The notes beneath the pieces are model-generated. The model saw only the letters and a program-made list of their open reading frames with translations, did no database searches and was not told where the DNA came from. Positions 1 through 8,375 of a stretch of 31,724 nucleotides of DNA are shown piece by piece. This DNA comes from Flavobacteriales bacterium (lineage in GTDB: Bacteria > Bacteroidota > Bacteroidia > Flavobacteriales_D > Cryomorphaceae). The stretch spans positions 1 through 31,724 of the forward strand of contig JAIVHQ010000213.1 of assembly GCA_020200995.1 (NCBI GenBank). The letters run 5' to 3'. A program made the translations under genes and the position numbers. Each line of letters begins with the position of its first letter. Positions within the stretch are counted from its first letter, which is position 1.

Positions 1-84
1 GCCTGTAAAAGCAAATGCAAGCCGGTACTGGAATACATGCTGGAGGATGAGGGGTTGTATCGGAGGGTGAATGCGGACGCCTGA
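1..84 (+). CDS. C-terminal fragment of an unidentified protein (5' end outside window)
   Basis: The first reading frame is open from the window edge to a TGA at 82-84 and gives 27 residues. The part CKPVLEYMLEDEGLYRRV has normal protein composition, with two cysteines spaced CKSKC just before it. I do not recognise the family. It would be convergent with dxs, with the 390-base repeat region between them. The short length means the frame could be open by chance, so the call rests on composition and on the repeat region starting right after the stop codon. Confidence 0.4.
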   Translation, partial: ACKSKCKPVLEYMLEDEGLYRRVNADA

Positions 85-170
85 TCCGTAGACTTTGAGC
101 ACTTTGTGCCTTCTGTGGTAGAAAAGCATTTAACGCGGGTCGAATATTCGTACAAAACAATGAGGCTATC

Positions 171-210
171 TTTTGCCGGAGGGACGCAGGATTGCAAATC
201 CTGCGAAACC
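171..210. repeat. REP-like palindromic core, copy 1
   Basis: The 40-base core begins TTTTGCCGGAGGGACGCAGG. At 186-206 it contains a perfect stem, CGCAGGATT and AATCCTGCG, separated by GCA. Short conserved head plus hairpin is the architecture of REP sequences mobilised by Y1 (RAYT) transposases. No such transposase is in this window. Confidence 0.65.
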
Positions 211-381
211 TTGCGGCGTGTCGTTCCTTGTGCCGCGTGAAGTTAGTGGGTACCGAAAGACCTGCAGCCTGATAGCTCTGCAATCATGCCTGTCTTTGTG
301 CACTTTGTGACTTTTGTGGTGGAATAAAATTTGGTTCAAACGGGTCGAAGGCCCGCTCAAAGCAGTTCCGAGAACTTGTGC

Positions 382-421
382 TTTTGCCGGAGGGACGCAG
401 GATTGCAAATCCAGCGGAACC
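382..421. repeat. REP-like palindromic core, copy 2
   Basis: This differs from copy 1 at two positions of 40. The stem at 397-417 has one mismatch (AATCCAGCG on the right arm), so this copy is slightly decayed. Same orientation as copy 1. Confidence 0.65.
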
Positions 422-473
422 CCTATCTCGCAAAGTGCGCTGTCCCCTGAAGTCAGGGAAAAAGCATGCATGG

Positions 474-2420
474 TCACCCCGCCGCGTACTTCGTCAACTT
501 CTTAAACTGATCAGCGAGCATTTTACGCGCTGTGATTTCGATGTCGTCCACACCAAAGCCCGCTTCGGCATAAAGCTCTTTCTGGCTGCCGTGCTCGAAG
601 AATTTATCGGCGATGCCAAGGCGTTTAACGGAGGCCGTGTATCCATGGTCGGTCATAAACTCAACGACCGCGCTGCCCATGCCTCCCATGAGGCAGCCAT
701 CTTCCACGGTGATTACCTTGTCGAACTTGCCGAATACCTCGTGGAGGAGTACCTCATCGAGGGGTTTTACGAAGCGCATGTCGTACACAGCCACGTCAGC
801 ACCGTCCTGTTTGAGCTTCTCGGCGGCCTCAAGGGCAAAATTGCCGGGGTGACCGATGGTGAGGATTGCGAGGTCGCTGCCGTTTCGGACTCGGCGGCCC
901 GTGCCGATTTTAATTTCCTTGAAAGGGGTTTTCCACTCCGTCATCACTCCTTTGCCGCGCGGGTAGCGAATGGCGAATGGTCCACAATCTCCGAGTTGTG
1001 CGGTGTACATCAGGTTGCGCAGCTCGCTTTCATTCATCGGAGCGCAAACCGTCATATTCGGGATGCAGCGGAAGTAAGCGAGGTCGTATGAACCGTGGTG
1101 GGTGGGCCCGTCGGCACCGGCAAAACCGGCGCGGTCGAGGCAGAAAATGACGTTGAGATTCTGAAGGGCTACATCGTGCACCACCTGGTCGTAGGCGCGC
1201 TGCATGAAACTCGAGTAGATGTTGCAAAACGGCAGCAACCCCTGGGTGGCGAGACCCGCCGAAAATGTAACGGCGTGCTGCTCGGCAATGCCCACGTCAA
1301 AGGCGCGGTCGGGCATGGCCTCCATCATAAATTTCAGTGAAGAGCCGGTCGGCATGGCGGGGGTGATTCCCACAATTTTTTCGTTTTTCTCGGCAAGCTC
1401 CACGATACTGTATCCAAATACATCCTGATACTTGGGCGGCTCGGGACTCTTGGGCACCACTTTGATGATCTCGCCGGTCTCTTTATTGAAAAGGCCGGGC
1501 GCGTGCCAGGTGGTCGGAGAGCCGCTTTCGGCGGGCTCGTATCCTTTTCCCTTCACGGTGAGGCAGTGGAGAATTTTAGGGCCGGGAATGTCTTTTAGGT
1601 CTCGCAATACCTGCACGAGGTGGTCAACGTCGTGCCCGTCTACCGGGCCGAAGTAGCGAAAGTTGAGCGACTCAAACATGTTGCTCTGCTTGAGCAGCGA
1701 CGACTTCACGGCATTTTCGATCTTCTGCGCGATGTGCTGCGCATTCGGTCCGAATTTGCTGATTTTTCCGAGAAGGTTCCACACCTCATCCTTCACTTTG
1801 TTGTAGGTATGAGATGTAGTAATGTCGGTCAGGTAATCTCTGAGCGCGCCCACATTGGGGTCAATGCTCATGCAATTGTCATTGAGTACCACGATCATGT
1901 TGGAATCCACCGATCCGCCGTGGTTGAGACCTTCGAAAGCCAATCCCGCCGTCATGGCCCCGTCGCCGATCACGGCGATGTGCTGGCGGTCGAGCTCACC
2001 CTTCAAACGGTTGGCCACTGCCATTCCAAGGGCACCACTGATAGAGGTGGAGGAGTGCCCCACCCCGAAGGTGTCGTACTCGCTTTCTGACCTTTTCGGA
2101 AAACCGCTGAGGCCTTTGTAAATTCTGTTGGTGTGAAAATTTTGGCGGCGACCAGTCAAAATTTTGTGCCCGTAGGCTTGGTGTCCCACATCCCAGACTA
2201 CCTGGTCGTAAGGCGTGTTAAACACGTAATGCAGGGCTACAGTCAGCTCTATCACTCCGAGGCTGGCGCCGAAGTGGCCGCCCTTGGTGGAGACCACATC
2301 TACGATAAAATCGCGTAGCTCATCGCAGACTTGCGAGAGTTCGGCTTCTTTGATTTTTTCGCGAAGATCTATCGGAAATTCGATTTGATCCAGTAGCGGA
2401 CCTGCTTTGTAAGACTCCAT
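474..2420 (-). CDS. dxs: 1-deoxy-D-xylulose-5-phosphate synthase
   Basis: Dxs condenses pyruvate and glyceraldehyde 3-phosphate with thiamine diphosphate to give DXP, the first step of the cytosolic MEP isoprenoid pathway and a precursor for thiamine and pyridoxal. The 648-residue protein is close to normal length. Visible motifs are the cofactor-site histidines in GHQAYGH (about 80-86), the thiamine-diphosphate motif GDGAMTAG (152-159) with the NDN at 180-182, the catalytic glutamate in IAEQHAVT (E380), and the transketolase-type DGPTHHGSYDL stretch. I chose the ATG at 2420 (MESYKAGPLL). The longer frame to 2486 would add 22 residues unlike Dxs and would run through the promoter box at 2452-2459. 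The gene sits 109 bases after the RND gene and appears to be transcribed separately. Confidence 0.95.
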   Translation of the reverse strand: MESYKAGPLLDQIEFPIDLREKIKEAELSQVCDELRDFIVDVVSTKGGHFGASLGVIELTVALHYVFNTPYDQVVWDVGHQAYGHKILTGRRQNFHTNRIYKGLSGFPKRSESEYDTFGVGHSSTSISGALGMAVANRLKGELDRQHIAVIGDGAMTAGLAFEGLNHGGSVDSNMIVVLNDNCMSIDPNVGALRDYLTDITTSHTYNKVKDEVWNLLGKISKFGPNAQHIAQKIENAVKSSLLKQSNMFESLNFRYFGPVDGHDVDHLVQVLRDLKDIPGPKILHCLTVKGKGYEPAESGSPTTWHAPGLFNKETGEIIKVVPKSPEPPKYQDVFGYSIVELAEKNEKIVGITPAMPTGSSLKFMMEAMPDRAFDVGIAEQHAVTFSAGLATQGLLPFCNIYSSFMQRAYDQVVHDVALQNLNVIFCLDRAGFAGADGPTHHGSYDLAYFRCIPNMTVCAPMNESELRNLMYTAQLGDCGPFAIRYPRGKGVMTEWKTPFKEIKIGTGRRVRNGSDLAILTIGHPGNFALEAAEKLKQDGADVAVYDMRFVKPLDEVLLHEVFGKFDKVITVEDGCLMGGMGSAVVEFMTDHGYTASVKRLGIADKFFEHGSQKELYAEAGFGVDDIEITARKMLADQFKKLTKYAAG

Positions 2421-2451
2421 AAGCGGAATTGTAGATGTGTGAGTAGCACAA

Positions 2452-2459
2452 CAAAAGTA
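2452..2459 (-). promoter_or_regulatory. Bacteroidota -7 box for dxs
   Basis: Read on the minus strand this is TACTTTTG, an exact match to TAnnTTTG, 31 bases before the dxs ATG. A TTTG lies 16 bases upstream, slightly closer than the usual -33 spacing. An identical TACTTTTG stands before queA. Confidence 0.55.
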
Positions 2460-2529
2460 AAAAATAAATGTTCCGCAAATCCGCAATTCGACTGGCGCGC
2501 TTTTGCACTGTTAAAAGCACTCCGAAGAT

Positions 2530-5500
2530 TTATCCTTCGGTCTTCTCAGACGTACCTTCAGCTGCCTGATAGGCGGCCGCAATCGAAGCGCGGTCAAAGG
2601 CAACCGGCTGCTTGTGTACCAGGCGGTACTTGACCCTTGCCAGGATCAGGTACATCACGGGTACAATCACCAAGGTGAGGAAGGTGGCAAAGGAAAGTCC
2701 GAAGATGATGGTCCACGACATGGGTCCCCAGAAAATTACGTTGTCGCCACCCACATAAATCTGCGGATCGAATTCACTCAGTAAGGTGAAGAAGTTAATG
2801 TTCAACCCGATGGCCAGTGGCACCAGTCCGAGGATGGTGGTGATGGCCGTAAGCAATACCGGTCGCAGACGCGTGCGCCCTCCCTCGATAATGGCGATGA
2901 CGGTTTCCACAAAGGGCAGCTTGTTGTCTTCCTCCATATCGAGCTCTTCCTTACGTCGGGAGCGCAGCAGGTTGGTGTAGTCGATCAGTACGATGGCATT
3001 GTTCACCACGATTCCCGCCAGGGAAATAATTCCGATCATGGTCATGATGATCACAAAATCCATTTGGAATACCACCAATCCGAGCAGCACACCAATGAGG
3101 CTGAAGAATACGGCAAAGGCGATGATAAACGGGGTGGAAATGGAATTAAACTGCGCGGTAATTATCAGGATGATCAGGAAAAATGCCAGCGCAAGGGCGG
3201 TGCTCAAAAAGCTGAATTCCTCGGCCTGCTCTTCCTGTTGGCCGGTGAAGCGAACGCTCATTTGCGGATCAAAGTCGTATTCGTCTACCACATCTTTAAT
3301 CTTCTCAACCACTTCATTGGCGTTGTAGCCCGAGAGCACATTGCTGGTGATGGTCACCGTCCGGTCGAGGTTGCGGCGCTTCACAGCGCTGAAGGTGGTG
3401 GCTTTTTCGGCTTCGGCCACGCTGGAGATCGGCACTTGCTTGATTTTACCTGTCGCGGCATCTCTGAAAGTGAGCCGCATGTTCATCAGGGCGTCTTCGT
3501 TGTCGCGGTATTTTTTCATCAACCTGATATTGACGGGGTAATCATCTTCACCGTCCTTGAAGGTGGAAACTTCTTTTCCGAAAAGGGCGGTGCGCAGCGC
3601 ATCGCCGATTTGATAGGTGGAAAGGTTGAGGCGTCGTGCCTTGTCGCGGTCGATATAGATGGGCATCTCGGGCTTTCCGAGCTCAACGTCAAGTTTGAGC
3701 TCTTCTATACCGCCGATGTTGCGGTCGTTGATAAAGTTCCGAAACCCGAGGGCATCTGCCATCACCTTTTCGTAGTCATCACCGCGTATTTCGATGTTCA
3801 CGGGCGCCCCTTGCGGCGGTCCGCCTTCATTTTTGCTCACGGTAATTTGCGTTCCCGGAAATCCCTTCACCGCGGCGCGCACTTCTTCGAGCACATCGGT
3901 GGTGCTCACACCGCGGCGGTCCTGAAATTTGGAAAACTGAACCGTGATGCGGCCTTTGTGGGGCGTATTGGCCATGGAAGGCCCTTGGGCGGGATCACTG
4001 GCTCCTTCGCCGACCTGGCCGATCACCGATTTTATCAGAAATGATTCATAGGTAGCGCTTCCGGGCTCATAATATTTGTCGAGCACTTCAATGACGCGCT
4101 CTTCCAATGCGAGGGTCACCTCATTGGTCTCCTCAATGTCGGTGCCAATGGGCTTTTCGATAAATATATTGAGGTATTGCGGCTCATTGATGGGAAAGAA
4201 AATTACCTTGGGCGGGAAAACCCCCATCAGCAGGGCGGCCACAATCAGCAATCCGAAGGTGCCGCCGAGAAATCCCCACGGCCTTTTGCCGACCAGTGCA
4301 TAGGTAAGAAAACGCCGGTAGGCCTCTTCCAATGCGGGAAGCCAGCGCGTCTGCAAAGCACGGGCCCCGGGCCGCAGCACATACACGTTCAAAAACCCGG
4401 AGAGTCCGATAAATACCGCCAAACTTCCGAATGAGGTAATCGCCTTGATTTCAAAAACGAGGCCTGCTGTGATCAAAAGTGCACCTGCCCCGATAAACAA
4501 TAGGCTGTTGCGCAGCATGCGGCGAATACTGATTTTCTCCTCTCCCACTTTCATGTATAGCGAGATAAGCACGGGGTTGATTACCAACGCGACGAAGAGC
4601 GAAGATCCCAGCACGATAATCAATGTGATGGGCAGAAAAAACATAAACTCCCCGAATAGCCCCGGCCAAAAAGCCAGCGGGAGAAATGCGGCCAGCGTGG
4701 TGGCCGTTGAAGCGATGATGGGCACGGCGACCTCTCCCACCCCGAGGCGAGTGGCGTCGAGGGCCGAATAGCCCTGCTCCATAAGTCGGTACACGTTCTC
4801 CACCACCACTATTCCGTTGTCGACCAGCATACCGAGGGCCAGTACGAGGCCGAAAAGCACCATCACGTTGAGGGTCACTCCAAGGGCGCCGAGTATTAAA
4901 AAGCTCGTAAGCATCGAAAGCGGAATGGCAATCCCCACAAAGATGGCGTTGCGCAATCCGAGAAAGAAAAGCAGGACGCCCACCACGAGAAGCACCCCGA
5001 AGATGATGCTGTTTTCGAGCTCATCTACCTGGGTTTTGGTCTGATCGCTGGTGTCGTTGGTGATCGAAACAGTAAGGTCTTGCGGAAAGACGTTTTCCTG
5101 TGCTTCAGCCACAATCACATTGATCTTTTCAGCAACTTCAATCAGGTTTTCACCCGCGCGCTTTTTGATGTCGAGCATCACCACAGGCTTCAGGTACTCT
5201 CTCGAGTAGCTCTCTTTTTCCTTTTCGCCGAAAGAGACGTCCGCAATATTTTTCAAATAGACCACCTCCTGGTTTTCGCGCTTTACGATCACATCGCCCA
5301 TGTCGAGGGGGTCGCTGAATTCGCCCAGCACCCGAACATTGCGGCGGTATCCATCCACCAAAAGATCGCCTCCCGATACGGTGACATTCTCACCCGAGAT
5401 GGCGTTGGCCACGTCGTCAAAATTGATTTCCATGGCTTCCATGGCGAGCACGTCGAGGTCAATTTTCACCTCCTTGTCCATCACTCCGCGTATGTCGACT

Positions 5501-6063
5501 GAGGTGATTTCGGGCAGATCTTCGATGTCTTCCTCGAGGTATTCGGCATACTTTTTCAATTGGTCCACAGAATAATCACCCGAGAGGTTGATATTCATAA
5601 TGGGAATAAGTTCTGAAAAATTCAGCTCGAAAATGTTCGGATCAGAGGGGAGGTCGGAGGGAAAATCGCTGTCACTTTTGGCAATGTCGATTTTGTCCTT
5701 GACCTTGCGAAGGGCCTCGTCAGGGGTAACATCAAAATTGAATTTAACCTGAATGGTGCTGTAGCCCTGTATGCTTGTGGAGTTGATCTCGTCGACCCCG
5801 GTGATGGAGTTGATTTCCTTTTCGAAAGGCCGTGTAATGAGCTTTTCAATATCGAGGGGTGAGTTTCCGGGATATGCCGTTCCGACATAAATTTCGGGTG
5901 TCACCACATCGGGAAAATTCTCCTTGGGCATGTTGTTGTACGCCACAATTCCGCCGATCAATATGATCACCCCCAGCACAAAGACAGTGGTTCTGTTTGT
6001 CACCGAAAGCGACGACAATCCGAATTCTTTGTACCCTTTATCTCCCTGTTGAAGTTTTTTCAT
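2530..6063 (-). CDS. RND-family efflux transporter permease (AcrB/HAE1-like)
   Basis: This inner-membrane pump subunit would export small molecules, driven by the proton gradient, together with the adaptor and TolC homologue upstream. The 1177-residue protein starts MKKLQQGDKG, has a first membrane helix at about 24-42, then a periplasmic porter domain, a helix bundle from about 352, a second porter domain with the PQGAPVNIEIRG segment, and a C-terminal bundle ending about 1140. It is longer than AcrB (about 1050), partly through an extra hydrophobic stretch near 510-560 with two likely helices. The helix-4 motif reads GMLVDNGIVVVEN (D415, N416) and the helix-10 motif GIVVNNAIVLIDY (N1021, N1022). 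The AcrB relay residues Asp408 and Lys940 are therefore both Asn here. It begins 12 bases after the adaptor stop. Substrate unknown. Confidence 0.93.
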   Translation of the reverse strand: MKKLQQGDKGYKEFGLSSLSVTNRTTVFVLGVIILIGGIVAYNNMPKENFPDVVTPEIYVGTAYPGNSPLDIEKLITRPFEKEINSITGVDEINSTSIQGYSTIQVKFNFDVTPDEALRKVKDKIDIAKSDSDFPSDLPSDPNIFELNFSELIPIMNINLSGDYSVDQLKKYAEYLEEDIEDLPEITSVDIRGVMDKEVKIDLDVLAMEAMEINFDDVANAISGENVTVSGGDLLVDGYRRNVRVLGEFSDPLDMGDVIVKRENQEVVYLKNIADVSFGEKEKESYSREYLKPVVMLDIKKRAGENLIEVAEKINVIVAEAQENVFPQDLTVSITNDTSDQTKTQVDELENSIIFGVLLVVGVLLFFLGLRNAIFVGIAIPLSMLTSFLILGALGVTLNVMVLFGLVLALGMLVDNGIVVVENVYRLMEQGYSALDATRLGVGEVAVPIIASTATTLAAFLPLAFWPGLFGEFMFFLPITLIIVLGSSLFVALVINPVLISLYMKVGEEKISIRRMLRNSLLFIGAGALLITAGLVFEIKAITSFGSLAVFIGLSGFLNVYVLRPGARALQTRWLPALEEAYRRFLTYALVGKRPWGFLGGTFGLLIVAALLMGVFPPKVIFFPINEPQYLNIFIEKPIGTDIEETNEVTLALEERVIEVLDKYYEPGSATYESFLIKSVIGQVGEGASDPAQGPSMANTPHKGRITVQFSKFQDRRGVSTTDVLEEVRAAVKGFPGTQITVSKNEGGPPQGAPVNIEIRGDDYEKVMADALGFRNFINDRNIGGIEELKLDVELGKPEMPIYIDRDKARRLNLSTYQIGDALRTALFGKEVSTFKDGEDDYPVNIRLMKKYRDNEDALMNMRLTFRDAATGKIKQVPISSVAEAEKATTFSAVKRRNLDRTVTITSNVLSGYNANEVVEKIKDVVDEYDFDPQMSVRFTGQQEEQAEEFSFLSTALALAFFLIILIITAQFNSISTPFIIAFAVFFSLIGVLLGLVVFQMDFVIIMTMIGIISLAGIVVNNAIVLIDYTNLLRSRRKEELDMEEDNKLPFVETVIAIIEGGRTRLRPVLLTAITTILGLVPLAIGLNINFFTLLSEFDPQIYVGGDNVIFWGPMSWTIIFGLSFATFLTLVIVPVMYLILARVKYRLVHKQPVAFDRASIAAAYQAAEGTSEKTEG

Positions 6064-6075
6064 TGCCTTGTTGCC

Positions 6076-7233
6076 TTAGATGGTTACTTCCTCTACCCGG
6101 TCGCCGTCTCGTACGCTGCGCGCGCCTTTATCCACGATGGGCAGTGCTTCGTCGATGCCTTCGGAAACCAGTGTTTTCCCCTGATAGCGCATGCCTGTAA
6201 TCACAGGCTGCTTTCGAGCCACCTTACCGTAATGCTCGCGGGTGTCGATCGTGAACACATAATCCTTGCCCTCGCCGTCCTGCATAATGAGCGAAGAGGG
6301 AATGGCGATGGCATCCTCAGCTGTAAAATCATTTATTCTCAACACCACCAGCGAATTAGGCATCAGTCCTTCCGAAGCATCTTCCAGGTTGATTCGGATT
6401 TCAAATGTGCGATTGTTCGGATTGATGTAGCGCCCCACACGCGATATCTCGGCGTGTATGGTATCATTGCGGTTAATGACCACGTCCACATTGTCACCGT
6501 CCTTGATCTTGCCCACATAGCGCTCAGAGATGTCAGCGGTGATGTAGATGTTGTCGAGGTTCACCATTCGCGCCACGGGGGTTTGGCCGGAAGCCATTTC
6601 GCCCACTTTCGGGAAAATCTTGTCCACCACGCCGTCAAAAGGAGCGCGAACCGTGCTTTTGCCCTTCTGCTCCCTGAGGGTAGCGATGTTGTTTTCCAAT
6701 GATTCTTTGCGGTTCTTGGCTTCTAGGAATTGCACTTCGCTGCCAATGTTTTGGTCCCACAAGCGCTTCTGCTTTTCGTAAAGCGTGGTAGCCAGCTCAA
6801 GCGAGGTTTGCAATTCTGCTATGTTTCGGGCCGTCATCTCGGCATCCAGGCGCAGCAGTACATGGCCTTTTTTCACGCGTTGGCCTTCCTCCACATTTAT
6901 TTGCTGAACAAGGCCGGGATTCTCGGCATACAAGGTGGCAGCCCGATCAGTTTGAACATTGCCATGCACTTCGAAGTAGTGCCTGAACACCTCCCGACCA
7001 GGGTTATAAATGGTGACAAGCTGTCGCTCCGCGGTGGTATCGAGCTCTGCAATTCTCTCGGATATGGCAGCGATTTCAGCTTCGATTTTATCGCGCTCAG
7101 TGCGCAGCGAGTCGCGCTTTGCGGTGTATTCTGCCAACGTGCCTTCGGGCTGTTGATCGCACGAAACAGCAAAAAGCGCCGCAGCACCCAGCACGGTCAA
7201 AATCGATTTGTTCAGTTTTCCTGAATTTCTCAT
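6076..7233 (-). CDS. RND efflux periplasmic adaptor lipoprotein (HlyD/AcrA family)
   Basis: This membrane-fusion protein would link the RND permease to the TolC channel in the periplasm. It has 385 residues. The N-terminus MRNSGKLNKS is followed by a hydrophobic stretch and a lipobox ending in Cys25 (LFAVSC), so it is probably a lipoprotein. Residues 35-70 form a charged coiled coil, a common addition in Bacteroidota adaptors. The lipoyl/barrel-sandwich half-motifs appear near 105-130 (VQQINVEEGQRVKKGHVLL) and 195-215 (TVRAPFDGVVDKIFPKVGE), flanking an alpha-hairpin. The C-terminus contains DKGARSVRDGDRVE, typical of the membrane-proximal domain. It starts 2 bases after the tolC stop and 12 bases separate it from the permease, so the genes are surely co-transcribed. 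Confidence 0.93.
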   Translation of the reverse strand: MRNSGKLNKSILTVLGAAALFAVSCDQQPEGTLAEYTAKRDSLRTERDKIEAEIAAISERIAELDTTAERQLVTIYNPGREVFRHYFEVHGNVQTDRAATLYAENPGLVQQINVEEGQRVKKGHVLLRLDAEMTARNIAELQTSLELATTLYEKQKRLWDQNIGSEVQFLEAKNRKESLENNIATLREQKGKSTVRAPFDGVVDKIFPKVGEMASGQTPVARMVNLDNIYITADISERYVGKIKDGDNVDVVINRNDTIHAEISRVGRYINPNNRTFEIRINLEDASEGLMPNSLVVLRINDFTAEDAIAIPSSLIMQDGEGKDYVFTIDTREHYGKVARKQPVITGMRYQGKTLVSEGIDEALPIVDKGARSVRDGDRVEEVTI

Positions 7234-7235
7234 AA

Positions 7236-8375
7236 TCAGTCTTCAAAAAGGTTAAATGCTTTATCCAGTTGTTGTTTTGCAGTCAGCAGCTTAAGGGCGG
7301 CATCCACGTATTTGCCCTGCTCGTTGAGCATTTGCGTTCGGGCCACATTCAGGTCGGTACTCGATGACACGCCCTCCTTGTACTTGGTCGAAGTGCGCTC
7401 GTTGATACGCTCTGCGAGCGCCGTACTTTGTTTTTGAGTCTCCCATACCTTCATGGCATTTTCATAATCGACCATGGCCCGTCTTTGCTCCAGGCGCAGG
7501 TTTTCTTCCGCTTGGGTGAGATTCACCTGAGAGCGGTCCAGTTCGATTTTCGATCGCTGCACATTGTTCTTTCTTTCAAAACCACTGAAAATCGGGATGT
7601 CCATGGTGACACCCAAGATGGTCGCGGGGAACCACGGCCTCCCGCCTTCGGCAAAATTCCATGCTCTACGCTGGGCGTTTTGCTGGTGGTTCAGAAACAT
7701 ATTGAGGCGAGGGTAATAAGCCGCTTGCGCACCCTGCACAGTGAGCTCCTGCACCACCACGTTGGTACGGGCGATGCGAATATCGGGGTGGCGGTCCAAT
7801 ACGTGGTCCCGCTGCAGAAAAGCGGCGTTATTATTTAATTGCACGAGTTCCTCTATCTTGTCAGTGAGCTCTACCTCCACGTCAATGCCGATACCCATGA
7901 GAAAATTCAAGGTCTTCATGGATATGTCCATGTAGCGGCGGGTGTTGTCGGCCGTTTTCACTTTGGCATTGGCGGTGAGCTCGAGGGCAGTTTTTGCGGC
8001 GCGCAATCCCACGAAGTAAGTTCCGTCAAATAGGAGTTGTGAAGCCGTAATGTTTCCCGTCAAATTATACTCTAGACCGAACTGCACTTCTGCAAATTCA
8101 CCAGGGGGCAATCCTAAAAATTCGCCGGGAATGAGCTGCACCGGAATTTGCAAAAGCTGCTGGTACTCTAAATTGGCATCCACCTGCGGCAGACCCTGGG
8201 CCAATACCTCTTTCACCTCGCGCTCGGATGCTGAGATGTCCATTTCGGCATTCACCATGGCGTAGCTGTGCTCCAGCGCTTGCTTTTCGGCTTCCTTTAG
8301 TGAGAGCCGCAAGGGCTGCGCCGACAGGGCTGTGCCGACTGCCACAGCGGCGGCGATGAGAATCGATTTGATCAT
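7236..8375 (-). CDS. TolC-family outer-membrane efflux protein with an internal deletion
   Basis: This is the outer-membrane channel component of the tripartite pump. The signal peptide is MIKSILIAAAVAVGTALSAQ. The protein has 379 residues, whereas members of this family usually have about 440-460. The two OEP repeats can be followed: LSLKEAEKQALEHSYAM (24-40) to the strand region and LELTANAKVKTADN (131-144), then TLNFLMGIGIDVEVELTD (155-172), where the second repeat leads to RHPDIRIARTNV. Normally about 60-65 residues of helix (the AYYQVL...RALYENGFVEETDV segment) lie between the KTADN and TLNF blocks. Here they are missing without a frame change, with the junction near base 7934. The remaining coiled-coil pairing would be damaged. 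The gene overlaps tetR by ATGA and precedes the adaptor by 2 bases. The family call is firm; function is doubtful. Confidence 0.9.
   Translation of the reverse strand: MIKSILIAAAVAVGTALSAQPLRLSLKEAEKQALEHSYAMVNAEMDISASEREVKEVLAQGLPQVDANLEYQQLLQIPVQLIPGEFLGLPPGEFAEVQFGLEYNLTGNITASQLLFDGTYFVGLRAAKTALELTANAKVKTADNTRRYMDISMKTLNFLMGIGIDVEVELTDKIEELVQLNNNAAFLQRDHVLDRHPDIRIARTNVVVQELTVQGAQAAYYPRLNMFLNHQQNAQRRAWNFAEGGRPWFPATILGVTMDIPIFSGFERKNNVQRSKIELDRSQVNLTQAEENLRLEQRRAMVDYENAMKVWETQKQSTALAERINERTSTKYKEGVSSSTDLNVARTQMLNEQGKYVDAALKLLTAKQQLDKAFNLFED

Larger units (their letters stand above)
94..470. repeat. Two diverged copies of an approximately 200-base intergenic unit
   Basis: This is the gene-free stretch between the first fragment and dxs. 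It holds the same series of motifs twice. Each unit starts with a version of TTTGNGCACTTTGTG (94 and 295), followed by a CTTNTGTGGT block, then CGGGTCGAA (136 and 341), then a nearly identical 40-base core (171-210 and 382-421). The offset is 201 bases at the start and 211 at the core, so small indels have accumulated. The units look like REP/MITE-type elements. No ORF of protein-like composition lies inside. Confidence 0.7.

Noticed and set aside
447..464. CCCTGA/TCAGGG hairpin downstream of dxs, next to an A-run, as a terminator
   Set aside because: For the leftward dxs transcript the T-run would precede the hairpin instead of following it, and the loop has only two bases. It is not an intrinsic terminator for dxs.
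94..470. CRISPR array
   Set aside because: Only two units about 200 bases apart, with diverged flanks and no short regular spacers; no cas genes in the window.
2421..2486. N-terminal extension of Dxs
   Set aside because: The 22 added residues do not resemble Dxs, and the stretch contains the TACTTTTG promoter box.
3064..4044. 326-codon plus-strand open frame
   Set aside because: It is antisense to the RND permease, which has continuous family similarity through this stretch.
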